NCBI RefSeq assembly: GCF_000376845.1
Contig: NZ_AQXY01000031.1
Span: 1-64,000, forward strand
From: Thioalkalivibrio sp. ALE14
GTDB taxonomy: Bacteria; Pseudomonadota; Gammaproteobacteria; Ectothiorhodospirales; Ectothiorhodospiraceae
Reading direction: 5' to 3'
Length of the DNA stretch: 64,000 bases
Shown here: positions 34,447 to 43,767 of the stretch, one piece after another
How the letters are laid out: each line of letters starts with the position of its first letter
How positions within the stretch are numbered: the first letter of the stretch is position 1
Notes under the pieces: generated by a model
Seen by the model: only the letters and a program-made list of their open reading frames with translations
Databases searched by the model: none
Told to the model about the DNA's origin: nothing
Made by a program: the position numbers and the translations under genes

Positions 34447-34781
34447 GCGCACCCAGACACCACTGACCGCGGAAAAAGGAGAAAGAGCGTGCGGAGAAAG
34501 AGGACACCCACCTTTTCGCTCAGATCCGGGAACGCCAATGCACCGGGCAAGGTCTCGGGCCGATCCGGCCGATTGCCGCGGCCTCTGCGAGGCCTTGCAA
34601 TGACAGCGGACCCCCTCGCGAGAAAGAGGTCACCCGCCTTCCTTGGCTCGCGCCCAGCCAGTCCGGGTCACGCAACCTGTGAGCACACAAGAGCGACTCG
34701 AGCGCGAATGTGTACGTTGATTGGTGTTTCCCTACACCAGACCTGTACCGTTTCAGGAGACCCCGTTGCGCGGCATATCGC
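34447..34781. repeat. Repeat-filled intergenic region
   Basis: Contents: GAGAAAGAGGACACCCACCT unit at 34494-34558 (shared with 27517), REP-like element at 34560-34608, and a third short unit GAGAAAGAGGTCACCCGCCT at 34619-34640. No gene is recognisable. Confidence 0.6.
34560..34608 (+). repeat. REP-like palindromic repeat
   Basis: CGATTGCCGCGGCCTCTGCG followed by AGGCCTTGCAATGAC. Best-preserved member of the family in the window. Confidence 0.65.
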
Positions 34782-36020
34782 ATGAGCGAGACTTCGGACA
34801 TCCGCAGGAAGAGCTTCATCGCCCACATGGCGACGGTGTTCATCAACGCGCTCAATGACAACTTCTTCCGGCTGGTGGTGATCTTCATCGCCATCCGCGA
34901 GTTTGTCGCCGAGGGTGAAGGCACCTTCTACTACAGCCTGGTCGGTTTCGTGTTCCTGCTGCCGTTCGTGCTGTTCTCGCCATGGGCCGGCTACATCGCC
35001 GACCGCTACAGCAAGAAGACCGTGATCGTCTGCACCCGCCTGGCCGAGGCCGCCGTCCTGCTGACCGCCGCGCTGATGCTGATCACCGACAACTTCCCCG
35101 GCCTGCTGGTGACGACCTTCCTGATGGGCCTGCAGAGCACGTTCTTCAGCCCGGCGAAGTTCGGCATCCTCCCGGAGCTGGTGCGCTACCAGCAGCTTTC
35201 GCGCGCCAACGGCCACATCCAGCTGTGGACCTTTCTGGCGATCATCCTTGGCACTGCGCTGGCGGGTTTTGTAATGGAGTTCGCCGGCGAGGCGCTCTGG
35301 GTCCCGGCGGCATTGATCGTGGGGTTGTCCGTTACCGGCGTGGTGACCAGCTTTTTCATCGCCCCGACCCTGGCAACCGACGACCCGGCGCCCTTCCGAC
35401 TGAACCCGTTCGCAACCGTCATGCAGTCGGTCGCGGAAATCCGGCCCCATCGCGTCCTGTTCATGGTGATGCTTGGCATCGCATGGTTCTGGGCCCTGGG
35501 TACGCTGTACCAGCTGAACGTGCCACTGTTCGCCGAGATGCACCTGGAGCTGGGCGAACTCGCGACCGGCATCATCCTGACCACGCTGGCACTGGGCATC
35601 GGGACAGGCAGCATCCTGGCCGGCTACCTGTCGCGTGGCGGCATCGCCATGCACCATGCCCCGGCCGGCATGATCGCCGCCGCCCTGATCAGCGCGCTGC
35701 TGTATTTCGCCGCCGACAGTTACGCCGCGACGCTGGTGCTGATCGCCCTGCTGGGCATTGCCTCCGGATTCTTCATCGTGCCGATCACCGCCTACCTGCA
35801 GGGCCACAGCCCTGCCAACCGACGCGGCCGCTTCATTGCCGCGAGCAACTTCCTGGCGTTCTCGGCCATGCTGGTGTCGCCGGTCCTGTTCTGGCTGCTC
35901 ACCGGGCCCGCCGGTGCTTCGCCCGCGCACGTGTTCGTGATCGGTGGTCTGGCCTCGTTGCTGGTCGGCTTGACGGCCCTCCGGCTGTACCACCGCCACC
36001 GCGCGGAGGCGGGTGCCTGA
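34782..36020 (+). CDS. MFS transporter, LplT-like
   Basis: The 412-residue protein has about twelve hydrophobic segments and starts SETSDIRRKSFIAHMATVFINALNDNFFR, as in LplT-type lysophospholipid transporters. The MFS signature GYIADRYSKKTVI follows segment two. The FFSPAKFGILPELV motif is strongly characteristic of the LplT/Aas family, which flips lysophospholipids across the inner membrane. An ATG at 34782 is chosen; the nearest GGAG is too far upstream, so initiation is weakly supported. It runs toward the DUF72 gene with 4 bases between stops. Confidence 0.8.
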   Translation: MSETSDIRRKSFIAHMATVFINALNDNFFRLVVIFIAIREFVAEGEGTFYYSLVGFVFLLPFVLFSPWAGYIADRYSKKTVIVCTRLAEAAVLLTAALMLITDNFPGLLVTTFLMGLQSTFFSPAKFGILPELVRYQQLSRANGHIQLWTFLAIILGTALAGFVMEFAGEALWVPAALIVGLSVTGVVTSFFIAPTLATDDPAPFRLNPFATVMQSVAEIRPHRVLFMVMLGIAWFWALGTLYQLNVPLFAEMHLELGELATGIILTTLALGIGTGSILAGYLSRGGIAMHHAPAGMIAAALISALLYFAADSYAATLVLIALLGIASGFFIVPITAYLQGHSPANRRGRFIAASNFLAFSAMLVSPVLFWLLTGPAGASPAHVFVIGGLASLLVGLTALRLYHRHRAEAGA

Positions 36021-36024
36021 GCCC

Positions 36025-36759
36025 TCAGTCCGCATCCCCCAACCGTTGGATCAGACGCTGGGCGTCGCGGGGCGCGGCCCCCTCGGCGTTGTTGTCGAAG
36101 TAGGCATGCACCTCGCGCCCTTGCGCCTGCCACTGCCGCACGCGGGCGGCCCACTGGTCCAGCAGGCGGTCGCTGTAGGCCGAGGCATACGTGCGGGTAT
36201 GCCCGTGCAGACGACAGTAGACCAGCGGGCCCGCTACAGCCTCCCAGCACGGCCAGTCCGGGGCATCCGACTGGCAGATGCCCACTTCGGCCGTATCCAG
36301 ATGCGTCGCCACGGCCTCGATAAACCAGCTGGGATGGCGGAACTCGATGGCATGCCGAACTTCCGGCCAGAACCCCAGCGCGTGGGTGAACGCCTCCAGT
36401 CGCTCCTGGTTGATCGCGAAGTTCGACGGCAGTTGCCACACAACCGCCCGCAGCCGGTTCCCCATCGGTTGCATGCGTTCGCGCAGCAGCCGAACCGGAT
36501 CCTCGGCGTCCTTCAATCGGTGGATATGGGTGACGAAACGGCTGCCTTTGATCGCGAAGCCGAAATCCGGGGGCGTCTGCTCCGCCCATCGCTCCACGGT
36601 GGTGGTCGCGGGGAGGTGGTAAAAGGTGCCATTGATCTCCAGAGCGCTGAAATGCCGCCCACAGTGGGCCAGCCACTCGCGCTGCGGCACGCCGCGGTAG
36701 AAGTCGTCCTTCCACGCCCGGTAGTTCCAGCCGGATGTCCCGACATACGCACGGGCCAT
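36025..36759 (-). CDS. DUF72 (YecE-like) protein
   Basis: The 244-residue protein has the DUF72 TIM-barrel signature: MARAYVGTSGWNYRAWKDDFY, ALEINGTFYHLP, FAIKGSRFVTH, then RHAIEFRHPSWF and YCRLHGHTRTYASAY. The family is widespread in bacteria; the biochemical function is not established. GGAGG lies 6 bases before the ATG. No neighbour suggests a pathway. Confidence 0.88.
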   Translation of the reverse strand: MARAYVGTSGWNYRAWKDDFYRGVPQREWLAHCGRHFSALEINGTFYHLPATTTVERWAEQTPPDFGFAIKGSRFVTHIHRLKDAEDPVRLLRERMQPMGNRLRAVVWQLPSNFAINQERLEAFTHALGFWPEVRHAIEFRHPSWFIEAVATHLDTAEVGICQSDAPDWPCWEAVAGPLVYCRLHGHTRTYASAYSDRLLDQWAARVRQWQAQGREVHAYFDNNAEGAAPRDAQRLIQRLGDAD

Positions 36760-36889
36760 CGGGGCCTCCTTCAGACTTGCCTGTAACGAGTGTAGCGACC
36801 AGCCCGACGCGGCACCCGGGGTGCCTCAATCTGGCCTGTACTCATGCCATGGCCGCCCGGCCCTTGCCGCGCCGGTGAGGCGCCCCGGG

Positions 36890-37456
36890 TCAGGGGCGGT
36901 GACGACTCGCCCCAGTAGTCACGCCTCCCGCGATGATGTGCGCCACCCGCAGCGGCTCCGGGAGTCGGCTGTGGAGTCGCTGGTCTTCCAGGAGCCGCTG
37001 CGCCGCCGTGTAACCGATGCCGCAGCGCTGCACGTACAAGCCCTCCAGCGGTTCCATGACCCCGGCGGCCTTGATCAGTTGCCACTTCCGGGCGCCCCCC
37101 GGGACGTGCTCCAGCAGCGCACGACGAATCGCGGGCAAATCGGGGGCATGGCGCGCCACCGCGAGCACCGGTAACCCGGTACGCGCATGCAGCCCATGCA
37201 GGTCCACCACGTTGAATCCAGCCAGGGTGATCCCCTGCAACAGGATCGCGTGCAGCTGCGGTGCAAACGGACTGCCCAGCACGCACTCAGCCAGACGCGC
37301 TGTGGAGTTGACTCCGTCACGGCGCACCCGCGTCGAAAGGACGCCGTCCAGCCGCTTCCCGGCGAAGACGGCACCAATCACTCGCACGTCGCCCCGATAC
37401 TGCCGCGCGAACGGTGCATCATCGAAACCCACCACGTGTGAAAGTCGTTCGTGCAT
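36890..37456 (-). CDS. DUF99 family protein (endonuclease V-like fold)
   Basis: The 188-residue protein starts MHERLSHVVGFDDAPFARQY and contains RVIGAVFAGKRLDGVLSTRVRRDGVNST, ILLQGITLAGFNVVDL and GLPVLAVARHAPD, all characteristic of DUF99, which is common in archaea and related in fold to endonuclease V. The Asp in VGFDDAP and later acids could form the active site. A nuclease role is suggested by fold only. The ATG at 37456 matches the family start. The 280 bases upstream (37457-37736) contain no gene I can identify. Confidence 0.75.
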   Translation of the reverse strand: MHERLSHVVGFDDAPFARQYRGDVRVIGAVFAGKRLDGVLSTRVRRDGVNSTARLAECVLGSPFAPQLHAILLQGITLAGFNVVDLHGLHARTGLPVLAVARHAPDLPAIRRALLEHVPGGARKWQLIKAAGVMEPLEGLYVQRCGIGYTAAQRLLEDQRLHSRLPEPLRVAHIIAGGVTTGASRHRP

Positions 37457-37736
37457 CCGCTTCCCGCTCGGCCACCTGCCCCGGCGCGGCGCGGGGCCTT
37501 CAAAAAACCACCAGGGGTACGCCCGCAAGGATCCCCGTCTGCTCCGACAGTCTGGCCTCGCAGGGCCACCGGTTGCACGCGCGCCCCCAGTCCCCTGCAT
37601 CATGGCAGATGCAGGCCTCGATCCAGAGCGGAACGCACGAGACCCGCTGCGGCGCATCGGCTTGATCCAGCGTGATGGGCTGATTGTGGGCTGCCGTATC
37701 CGACGTCCGTACCAATCATCCAGAGGGGGTCTCGCC

Positions 37737-38639
37737 ATGCAGCCGGACCTGATCACCGTATTCGGCGGCACCGGGTTTCTCGGCAGCCGGATCGTGCACG
37801 AACTGATCAATGCGGGTCACGCCGTGCGCATTGCATCGCGCCGGGCGGCGGTACCCTCCGGACTGGAACAACAGGCCCGGGTGGAACACTGCCGCGCCGA
37901 TATCCGCGACGATGCCGATGTCGCCCGCGCCGTGGAGGGTGCCCACGGCGTCGTCAACGCGGTCAGTCTGTACGTGGAGCAAAGTGATCTGCGGTTCACC
38001 ACCATCCACGTGGAAGGCGCGCGCCGGCTTGCCCGCGCCGCGCACCAGGCCGGCCTCGAACGCGTCGTGCAGATCTCCGGCATCGGCGCCGACCGCCGGT
38101 CACCCTCCCCGTATATCCGCGCCCGCGCCGAAGGCGAAGACATTGCGCAACGCGAATTCCCGAACGCCGTGATCGTGCGCCCCAGCGTCCTCTTCGGGCC
38201 GGGCGATGCCTTCCTGCGCAACCTGGCCGGTCTCGCATCCCTGCCGGTGATCCCTCTGTTTGGCCGCGGCACCACCCGCCTGCAGCCCGTACATGTAAGT
38301 GACATCGCCCGCGCCATCGCCCAATTGTCCGGAAACGTACCACCCGCACACCCCATATACGAACTCGGTGGCCCCGACATCCTGACCTACCGCGAGATCC
38401 TGGCCCTGGTACTGGACCATAGGGGCCGCAGACGCCCCTTGCTCCCGGTCCCGTTCGCCGTCTGGCACGCGCTGGCCGGTTTGGCCGCCGTGCTACCAAA
38501 CCCACCCCTGACCCGCGACCAGCTTTACCTGATGCAGCAGGACAACGTCGCCGGAACCACCACCGGAAGCTTCGCCGACCTCGGGATTACACCCCGCTCG
38601 CTCGAGACCGTACTACCCGATTGCCTCCCGACCCAATGA
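37737..38639 (+). CDS. Atypical SDR / NAD(P)-dependent epimerase-like protein
   Basis: The 300-residue protein has a Rossmann GxxGxxG motif (ITVFGGTGFLGSRIV, residues 6-20) and follows the complex I NDUFA9-like extended/atypical SDR pattern: LERVVQISGIGA, then IVRPSVLFGPGDAFL and PVHVSDIARAI. The usual YxxxK is replaced by SPYIRARAEGE, as in this subfamily. Proteins of this type bind NAD(P) and act in quinone- or lipid-related steps; the substrate is unknown. GAGGGGG upstream supports the ATG at 37737. Confidence 0.8.
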   Translation: MQPDLITVFGGTGFLGSRIVHELINAGHAVRIASRRAAVPSGLEQQARVEHCRADIRDDADVARAVEGAHGVVNAVSLYVEQSDLRFTTIHVEGARRLARAAHQAGLERVVQISGIGADRRSPSPYIRARAEGEDIAQREFPNAVIVRPSVLFGPGDAFLRNLAGLASLPVIPLFGRGTTRLQPVHVSDIARAIAQLSGNVPPAHPIYELGGPDILTYREILALVLDHRGRRRPLLPVPFAVWHALAGLAAVLPNPPLTRDQLYLMQQDNVAGTTTGSFADLGITPRSLETVLPDCLPTQ

Positions 38640-38842
38640 CTCTGTTCCGCACCGGCTGACGGCTCCGCCTCCATTACGACGTAGATCGGTAGACCCCCGC
38701 TAGCAAGCTGGCCTCGCGACTTCGATGCGACGCGGCCCTGGGGGTGTCACGCCTTGCCCGTCGAGTCACGGGGTCAGGCCCTGCCTTTTGCCCTTGGTCA
38801 ATCGCAGGGCCAAGCAGCGAGGCCCGCTCCCAGGGGGCCGGA

Positions 38843-39187
38843 TTATCGCGAATCGGGCGGGAGTCCGATGCACTCGCGCATCAGATCGAGCAGGCCATCG
38901 ACACTCGACGGATCGTCGGTTTCGAACATGGCTCCCGCGCCATGCTCATCCAGCCGCATCACGATGCAGTGCCAAACATAGGTCCGGGCGTCTGCACCCT
39001 CTTCCGGGGTTACCGTCAAGATCAGTCTTGAATGCACGGAGAGACCTGAAACCGGCATCTCCACATAAAGCCCGCTGAGGCTGACATCGCGGACCCACCC
39101 ACTTGCCTGAAATTCGGGGGCACCCTGCAAATCCTGTACTTCCGCGGTCATGCGGACGCCCCTGCGGCGTCCTTCCCGAAGTTCCAT
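38843..39187 (-). CDS. PilZ-domain c-di-GMP receptor
   Basis: The 114-residue protein has the PilZ signature: an Arg-rich RRRGVRM (RxxxR) near residues 7-13 and VRDVSLSGLYVEM (DxSxxG) near 33-45, then a beta-barrel. Both c-di-GMP-binding motifs are intact. It could respond to the GGDEF and HD-GYP enzymes elsewhere in the window. GGAG nine bases upstream supports the ATG at 39187. The preceding 38640-38842 holds a GGGGTCAGGCCCTGCC half repeat at about 38771. Confidence 0.85.
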   Translation of the reverse strand: MELREGRRRGVRMTAEVQDLQGAPEFQASGWVRDVSLSGLYVEMPVSGLSVHSRLILTVTPEEGADARTYVWHCIVMRLDEHGAGAMFETDDPSSVDGLLDLMRECIGLPPDSR

Positions 39188-39315
39188 CAACCAGACTCCC
39201 ACCGCGGACCCGAAAGCCACGCCATTTTCATGTCGTCTCTCCCCTGACTGTAGAGCATCCGAATGCGCGCCCGGGGTCAGACGGGCCGGGTCCGGATCTT
39301 TTCGTATCAGGATGG

Positions 39316-39978
39316 TTAGCCGGTGGGGTCGAGCACGGAGGGATCGTCGTTCTGCGGGCGGTTCACCCGGGGCGAAACGGCGTACGCCTGCAAGCCGGAC
39401 GGCGGCAGGCGCCGGGTGATGTGGCGGACCTGCTCGCGTTCGGTGATGGCGGGGTCCAGCCAGTCCCAGCGGCATGCGGCATCCAGCGCGAGGGGCTGTC
39501 GGTCGTGGATATGCGCCAGGCGCTCGGACGCGGGCTCGGTGATGATCGCGCAGCAGGCCCCACCGTCCGCGGTCGGCTCCCAGATGCCGGCCAGGAGCAG
39601 CGCGTCCTGCGGCGCGTCGTCGGTCAGGGTGATGAAATGCGGCTGCTTGCCCCGTTCGATCTGTTGCCACTCGAACCAGCCGTCCGCCGGGATGATGCAG
39701 CGCCGATGCGCAAAGGCACTGCGAAAGTACGGGCTGCTGGCCACCTTTTCCGCACGCGCGTTGATGGGCTGCGGCCCTTCGGTGACGCGTTGCGGCCGGA
39801 AGCCCCAGTGCATGGGCTGAAACGCGGCCTTGGCTTCGTCGCCCGCCCGGAATGTTTCGATGGCCGTGCCTGGCGCCACGTTGTACCGAGGGGCATCGAA
39901 GTCCTCCTCGATGCGGGTCTCGAAGTAGCGCCAGGCCAGTTCACTGGTGGCCGAGTAACGCGCAAATCGTCCGCACAT
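39316..39978 (-). CDS. SRAP/YedK-family protein, copy 3
   Basis: The 220-residue protein begins MCGRFARYSATSELAWRYFETRIEEDF, with Cys2, NVAPGTAIE, MHWGFRP, NARAEKV and RRCIIPADGWFEW conserved. It lies 11 bases downstream of mrfB on the same strand and thus forms the last gene of a leftward mrfA-mrfB-SRAP run next to lexA. This supports a role in DNA-damage tolerance and makes it the likely ancestral copy. It differs from copies 1 and 2 at several N-terminal positions. Confidence 0.9.
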   Translation of the reverse strand: MCGRFARYSATSELAWRYFETRIEEDFDAPRYNVAPGTAIETFRAGDEAKAAFQPMHWGFRPQRVTEGPQPINARAEKVASSPYFRSAFAHRRCIIPADGWFEWQQIERGKQPHFITLTDDAPQDALLLAGIWEPTADGGACCAIITEPASERLAHIHDRQPLALDAACRWDWLDPAITEREQVRHITRRLPPSGLQAYAVSPRVNRPQNDDPSVLDPTG

Positions 39979-39989
39979 GTCGTCTCGCC

Positions 39990-41240
39990 TTACCGGGCCG
40001 TTGCCTCGAGCCGCGCATGCAGTCTTGCGATCCGAGCCGTGGCCCGGGGCCCGGATGCCAGTTGCCCGGCGTACTGCAGCGCGCGTTTCCAGTCCCGGCG
40101 CTGGTGCTCGTGGTACTTGGCCAGTGCCTCCAGTGCCTCCTGGACGCCCTGCTCTCCCAGCGCTTCCCAGACGGGCACGGCCTGATCATATCGCCCCTCG
40201 CGACGCCATTCGCGCGCAAGCCACAATCGGCCGGCCGGCGACAGCCGGTCCTGGTGGGATTCGAGCAGCCGCCGGGCGGTGTCCGCGCCCTGCAGGCGTT
40301 CCTGCACGCGCGCGGCGCCCTCCACCGATGCCCCATAGGCCGCGGGCTGTACCAACACGGACGCCAGCGCCGGGCCCAGCAGGGCCAGGGAGAGGATGTC
40401 GTCGGTGTTGTGCCGGACGACGCGTTCCAGCTCCTCGCTGCGCCCGGAGGCAAGATAGGCCTTCCAGGCCCACGGGGCCTCGGACCCGGGCAGGTCGTCC
40501 TGACGATCGAGCCCCAGCAGGCGCTCCTCGACCGTTCGCAGGCGACAGTCCGGCCAGGCGTGGCCGAACAGGCTGCGCACCGGGTGCAGGAAATCGGTGT
40601 GTGCAGTTTCTGGCACATCCGGACGGCGTTGCATGCGGCGACGATCGCGCAGCAGCGGCAGGTCGAAGGTCTTGCCGTTGTAGCTGACCAGGTGATCGCA
40701 CTCATTCAGGGCCCCGTCGACCGCTTCCAGCAGGGCGCCCTCGCCCGCGAACGCCGTCATCAGCCACTGGCGCAGGCGGATCCGGCCATCCTGGATCGTG
40801 GCCAGCCCGACCAGAAACGCGACTGTCCCGGCCCCACCGGCGAGGCCGGTGGTCTCGGTATCGATAAAACCCACGCGCCGATCGGCGTGCCAGAACGGCA
40901 TTGCCGGTTCGCGCGCCCGTGCCAGGGTATGTCCGCCGTGGGCGTGGCGATCCGGCATCACGCGGTCGAGCAGGATCACCTGCGGCGCCAGGAGTTCGCC
41001 ATCCAGGCGCTTCGCCAGCTCCTCGGGCGGGATGGAGGATTCGACGGCTGCACGGCGCGGCCTTGTTCGCCCGGTCCCCGCCACCCCCATGCGGTCAAGC
41101 CGGGCCCGGATCTCGTCCAGCACATTGCCCGTGCCCTGTGCGGTGCCGGCGCTGTGAGAATCCGCCGAGGTCCGGCCAGGCGCCGGCGGCTCACTGCCCG
41201 CCTGGCGGCGCAGGGTGTTCAGCCGGTCATGCAGCCCCAT
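39990..41240 (-). CDS. mrfB: MrfB/YprB-like exonuclease
   Basis: The 416-residue protein has a DEDD/RNase H-like domain: VGFIDTETTGLAGG near 123-136, CDHLVSYNGKTFDLPLLRDR near 182-201 and a later HNTDDILSLALL near 282-293. A C-terminal TPR-like region (about 310-416) follows. In Bacillus subtilis MrfB is the nuclease that works with the helicase MrfA to repair mitomycin C lesions independently of UvrABC. The start codon overlaps the end of mrfA by 14 bases, so the two are coupled. Confidence 0.82.
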   Translation of the reverse strand: MGLHDRLNTLRRQAGSEPPAPGRTSADSHSAGTAQGTGNVLDEIRARLDRMGVAGTGRTRPRRAAVESSIPPEELAKRLDGELLAPQVILLDRVMPDRHAHGGHTLARAREPAMPFWHADRRVGFIDTETTGLAGGAGTVAFLVGLATIQDGRIRLRQWLMTAFAGEGALLEAVDGALNECDHLVSYNGKTFDLPLLRDRRRMQRRPDVPETAHTDFLHPVRSLFGHAWPDCRLRTVEERLLGLDRQDDLPGSEAPWAWKAYLASGRSEELERVVRHNTDDILSLALLGPALASVLVQPAAYGASVEGAARVQERLQGADTARRLLESHQDRLSPAGRLWLAREWRREGRYDQAVPVWEALGEQGVQEALEALAKYHEHQRRDWKRALQYAGQLASGPRATARIARLHARLEATAR

Positions 41241-43662
41241 GGGATTCCAGGCCCTCCAGGACCGTGATCGCGGCCTGTTTCGGCGAAAACCCGCGTACCT
41301 CGTCGCTCGCGAGGATCGGACCGATGCAACCCGGACAGCCGTGGGCGCAGTCGCACTGGCGGATCAGACTCAGTGCGTCGCCAATGACCCGGTCCCGGTT
41401 GTCGAACAGGGGCGCCGACAGCCCGACACCGCCGGGATAGTGGTCATACAGGAACACGGCCGGGCGGAACCGGCCTTCCTGCTCCGGATCGCACTCGCCC
41501 CCATCGAGGGTGCGCAGCTGGCCGCGGCCGTTCGATCCTACGGTCGCAAACCAGCGCGCATCGCCATCGCCGACCGCCCGGCCCAGATCCTGCGGCTCGG
41601 ACATCACCACCAGTGCCGCCACGTGGTGCATGGCGTAGGCCGCGCCGAGAAACCCGTCCAGGGCCTCGTGTCGGGATGCGAAGCGCTGCTCCAGGGCCTC
41701 GGGGGCCATCTGCCACCAGACGGCGGTGGTGTGCATCTCCTGGTCCGGCAGGTGGATGTTGCCGTAACCGATGTTCTCGTGGGTGTAGTAGCGGATCTTC
41801 TTGTAGCCCGGGATGCGCCGGACGATATGGACCTCGCCGCGTGCGGCCTCGCCCTGCCCCGCCGGGCTGCGCTCGAAGTCATCCAGGATCTTCAGACGCG
41901 TGTAGTCGATGGCGTCGGTGTAGTAGTCGGCGCGGGTGCGCGTGACGAACGCCTTGCGCCCGGTCCAGTCGAGCCGTTCGACCTGATAGGGCACGGCCTG
42001 CACCAGGTAGATCGCGCCCTCGTACAGCGTCTCGGCCGCACTGGAGAAGTCCACCTCGGCGATGATCTGTTGCTGGCCTTCGGTCGTATCCACCACGACG
42101 AAGTTGCCCTCGGCGACGGAACGCAGGCTGACGCTCTGGGCCGGGTAACTGTCCTCGGTCCAGTGCCAGGTATCCGACTCGCGGTGCAATACGCCCTGCT
42201 CCTCCAGGTACGCCAGCAGTGACTCCAGATCCTCGCCGCCGAAGGTCTCGCCCTTCCGGAACGGAAGCTCGAAGGCGGCACAACGCACATGATCCAGCAG
42301 GATCAGGAGCTGGTCCGGCGCGATGCGCGCCTGCTCCGGGGACTGCCCCAAGAAGAACTCCGGGTTGCGGATGATGTACTGATCCAGCGGATCGGAACTG
42401 GCGACCAGCACACCCAGCGACGGGCGGTTGCGCCGGCCCGCGCGGCCCAGGCGCTGCCAGGTGCTGGCGATGGTGCCGGGATACCCGGTCAGCAGGCAGA
42501 CATCCAGGCTGCCGATATCCACCCCCAGCTCCAGCGCGGAGGTGGCGATCACGCAATCGACGTTGCCGCTGCGCAGGGCCTTCTCCGTCTGGCGCCGCTC
42601 GTTGGGCAGATAGCCGCCCCGGTAGGCAGCGACCCGCGAGGCCTTGCGCGGGTCGTTGTCGAACACGTCCTTCATGTAGCGGGTGATCACCTCGACCATC
42701 AGCCGCGAGCGCGCAAAGATGATGGTGGTGAGCTTGCCGCGCAGGGCCATGCGCGCGATGCGCGTGACCTGGGACCGGGCCGAGGCGCGGATGCCGAGAT
42801 CCGCGTTGACCACCGGCGGGTTCCACAGCAGAAGATGGCGCTCCCCCGCCGGTGCCCCGCTCTCGGTGATCGCCGTGACCGGCTCGCCGACCAGGCCCGA
42901 GGCCAGTTCCTCCGGGTTGGCGATGGTCGCCGAGCTCATGATGAACACCGGGTCCGCGCCATAGAAGCGACAGATCCGGCGCAGCCGCCGCATGACGTTC
43001 GCCACGTGCGAACCGAACACGCCCCGATAGGTGTGCGTCTCGTCAATCACCACGTACTGCAGGCTCTCGAAGAACTGGGCCCACTTGGTGTGGTGCGGCA
43101 GAACGCCCTGGTGGAGCATGTCCGGGTTGGTGACGACGATGTCGCCCCGGGTGCGCACCGCCTTGCGGGCATCCCCGGGGGTATCCCCGTCGAAGGTATA
43201 GGCCCGCACCCCCAGGTCACCGGCCTCGTTGAGTTCCATGAGCTCTGCCACCTGGTCCTGCGACAGCGCCTTCGTGGGAAACAGGTACAACGCTTTGGCC
43301 TTGTTCTCGCGGGCCGCCTGGAGCACCGGAAGGTTGTAACAAAGCGTCTTGCCGGACGCGGTCGGGGTCACGACCACCGTGTGTTGTCCGCCGCGGATCT
43401 GGTCCCAGGCGGCACGCTGATGGCTGTAGAGCTGTTCCACGCCCCGGGCTCGGAGCGCGCCGGCAATGGCCGGATCAAGATCCGCGGGCAGGTCGGCGTA
43501 CTGGGCGGGGCGCGCCGGCAGGACCAGCTCACCGGTAATGCGCTTGGCGTAGCGCTCCTTGATGCGCTCGACCAGTCGCCGCGCGCCGGCGCCTTCGCCC
43601 GGCCCCTCCACGTGTGATTCGGGTTCGGTGAGTTCGGGGAGGACGCGCGCCGGTTCGGTCAT
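41227..43662 (-). CDS. mrfA: MrfA/YprA-like DEAD-box helicase with DUF1998
   Basis: The 811-residue protein has Walker A TPTASGKT near 99-106, DETH in VVIDETHTYRG near 212, a motif III SAT in IMSSATIAN and motif VI-like QRLGRAGRR near 400. The C-terminal DUF1998 region ends with a four-Cys cluster (CDCAHGCPGCIGP) that binds metal. MrfA is a 3'-5' DNA helicase of a nucleotide-excision-like pathway. It is followed by mrfB and a SRAP gene, and diverges from lexA across 105 bases that hold a palindrome, so damage induction is likely. Confidence 0.88.
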   Translation of the reverse strand: MTEPARVLPELTEPESHVEGPGEGAGARRLVERIKERYAKRITGELVLPARPAQYADLPADLDPAIAGALRARGVEQLYSHQRAAWDQIRGGQHTVVVTPTASGKTLCYNLPVLQAARENKAKALYLFPTKALSQDQVAELMELNEAGDLGVRAYTFDGDTPGDARKAVRTRGDIVVTNPDMLHQGVLPHHTKWAQFFESLQYVVIDETHTYRGVFGSHVANVMRRLRRICRFYGADPVFIMSSATIANPEELASGLVGEPVTAITESGAPAGERHLLLWNPPVVNADLGIRASARSQVTRIARMALRGKLTTIIFARSRLMVEVITRYMKDVFDNDPRKASRVAAYRGGYLPNERRQTEKALRSGNVDCVIATSALELGVDIGSLDVCLLTGYPGTIASTWQRLGRAGRRNRPSLGVLVASSDPLDQYIIRNPEFFLGQSPEQARIAPDQLLILLDHVRCAAFELPFRKGETFGGEDLESLLAYLEEQGVLHRESDTWHWTEDSYPAQSVSLRSVAEGNFVVVDTTEGQQQIIAEVDFSSAAETLYEGAIYLVQAVPYQVERLDWTGRKAFVTRTRADYYTDAIDYTRLKILDDFERSPAGQGEAARGEVHIVRRIPGYKKIRYYTHENIGYGNIHLPDQEMHTTAVWWQMAPEALEQRFASRHEALDGFLGAAYAMHHVAALVVMSEPQDLGRAVGDGDARWFATVGSNGRGQLRTLDGGECDPEQEGRFRPAVFLYDHYPGGVGLSAPLFDNRDRVIGDALSLIRQCDCAHGCPGCIGPILASDEVRGFSPKQAAITVLEGLESHGAA

Positions 43663-43705
43663 GGCAATCTTCTCGCGGGAGCCGTACAGTGGCGATCATA
43701 GCCCG

Positions 43706-43731
43706 GAGAACAAACGGAGAACAATGTTCTC
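43706..43731. promoter_or_regulatory. Palindromic candidate LexA operator between mrfA and lexA
   Basis: GAGAACAATGTTCTC at 43717-43731 is a perfect inverted repeat (GAGAAC, 3-base spacer, GTTCTC). A third GAGAAC half-site lies 11 bases upstream at 43706. It differs from the CTGT-N8-ACAG box at dnaE2. Autoregulation by the adjacent LexA is inferred from position. Confidence 0.55.
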
Positions 43732-43767
43732 TTCCCTGCGCGATCACGATCCTGAAGAACGGATGCC

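Noticed and set aside
24000-34781. Repeated short units considered as a CRISPR array
   Set aside because: Copies are kilobases apart, lie in several intergenic regions and are not separated by uniform spacers.
34668-36035. Open frame of about 455 codons antisense to the MFS gene, rich in H, Q and E
   Set aside because: Shadow of a membrane protein; hydrophobic codons read backwards give His/Gln/Glu-rich sequence.
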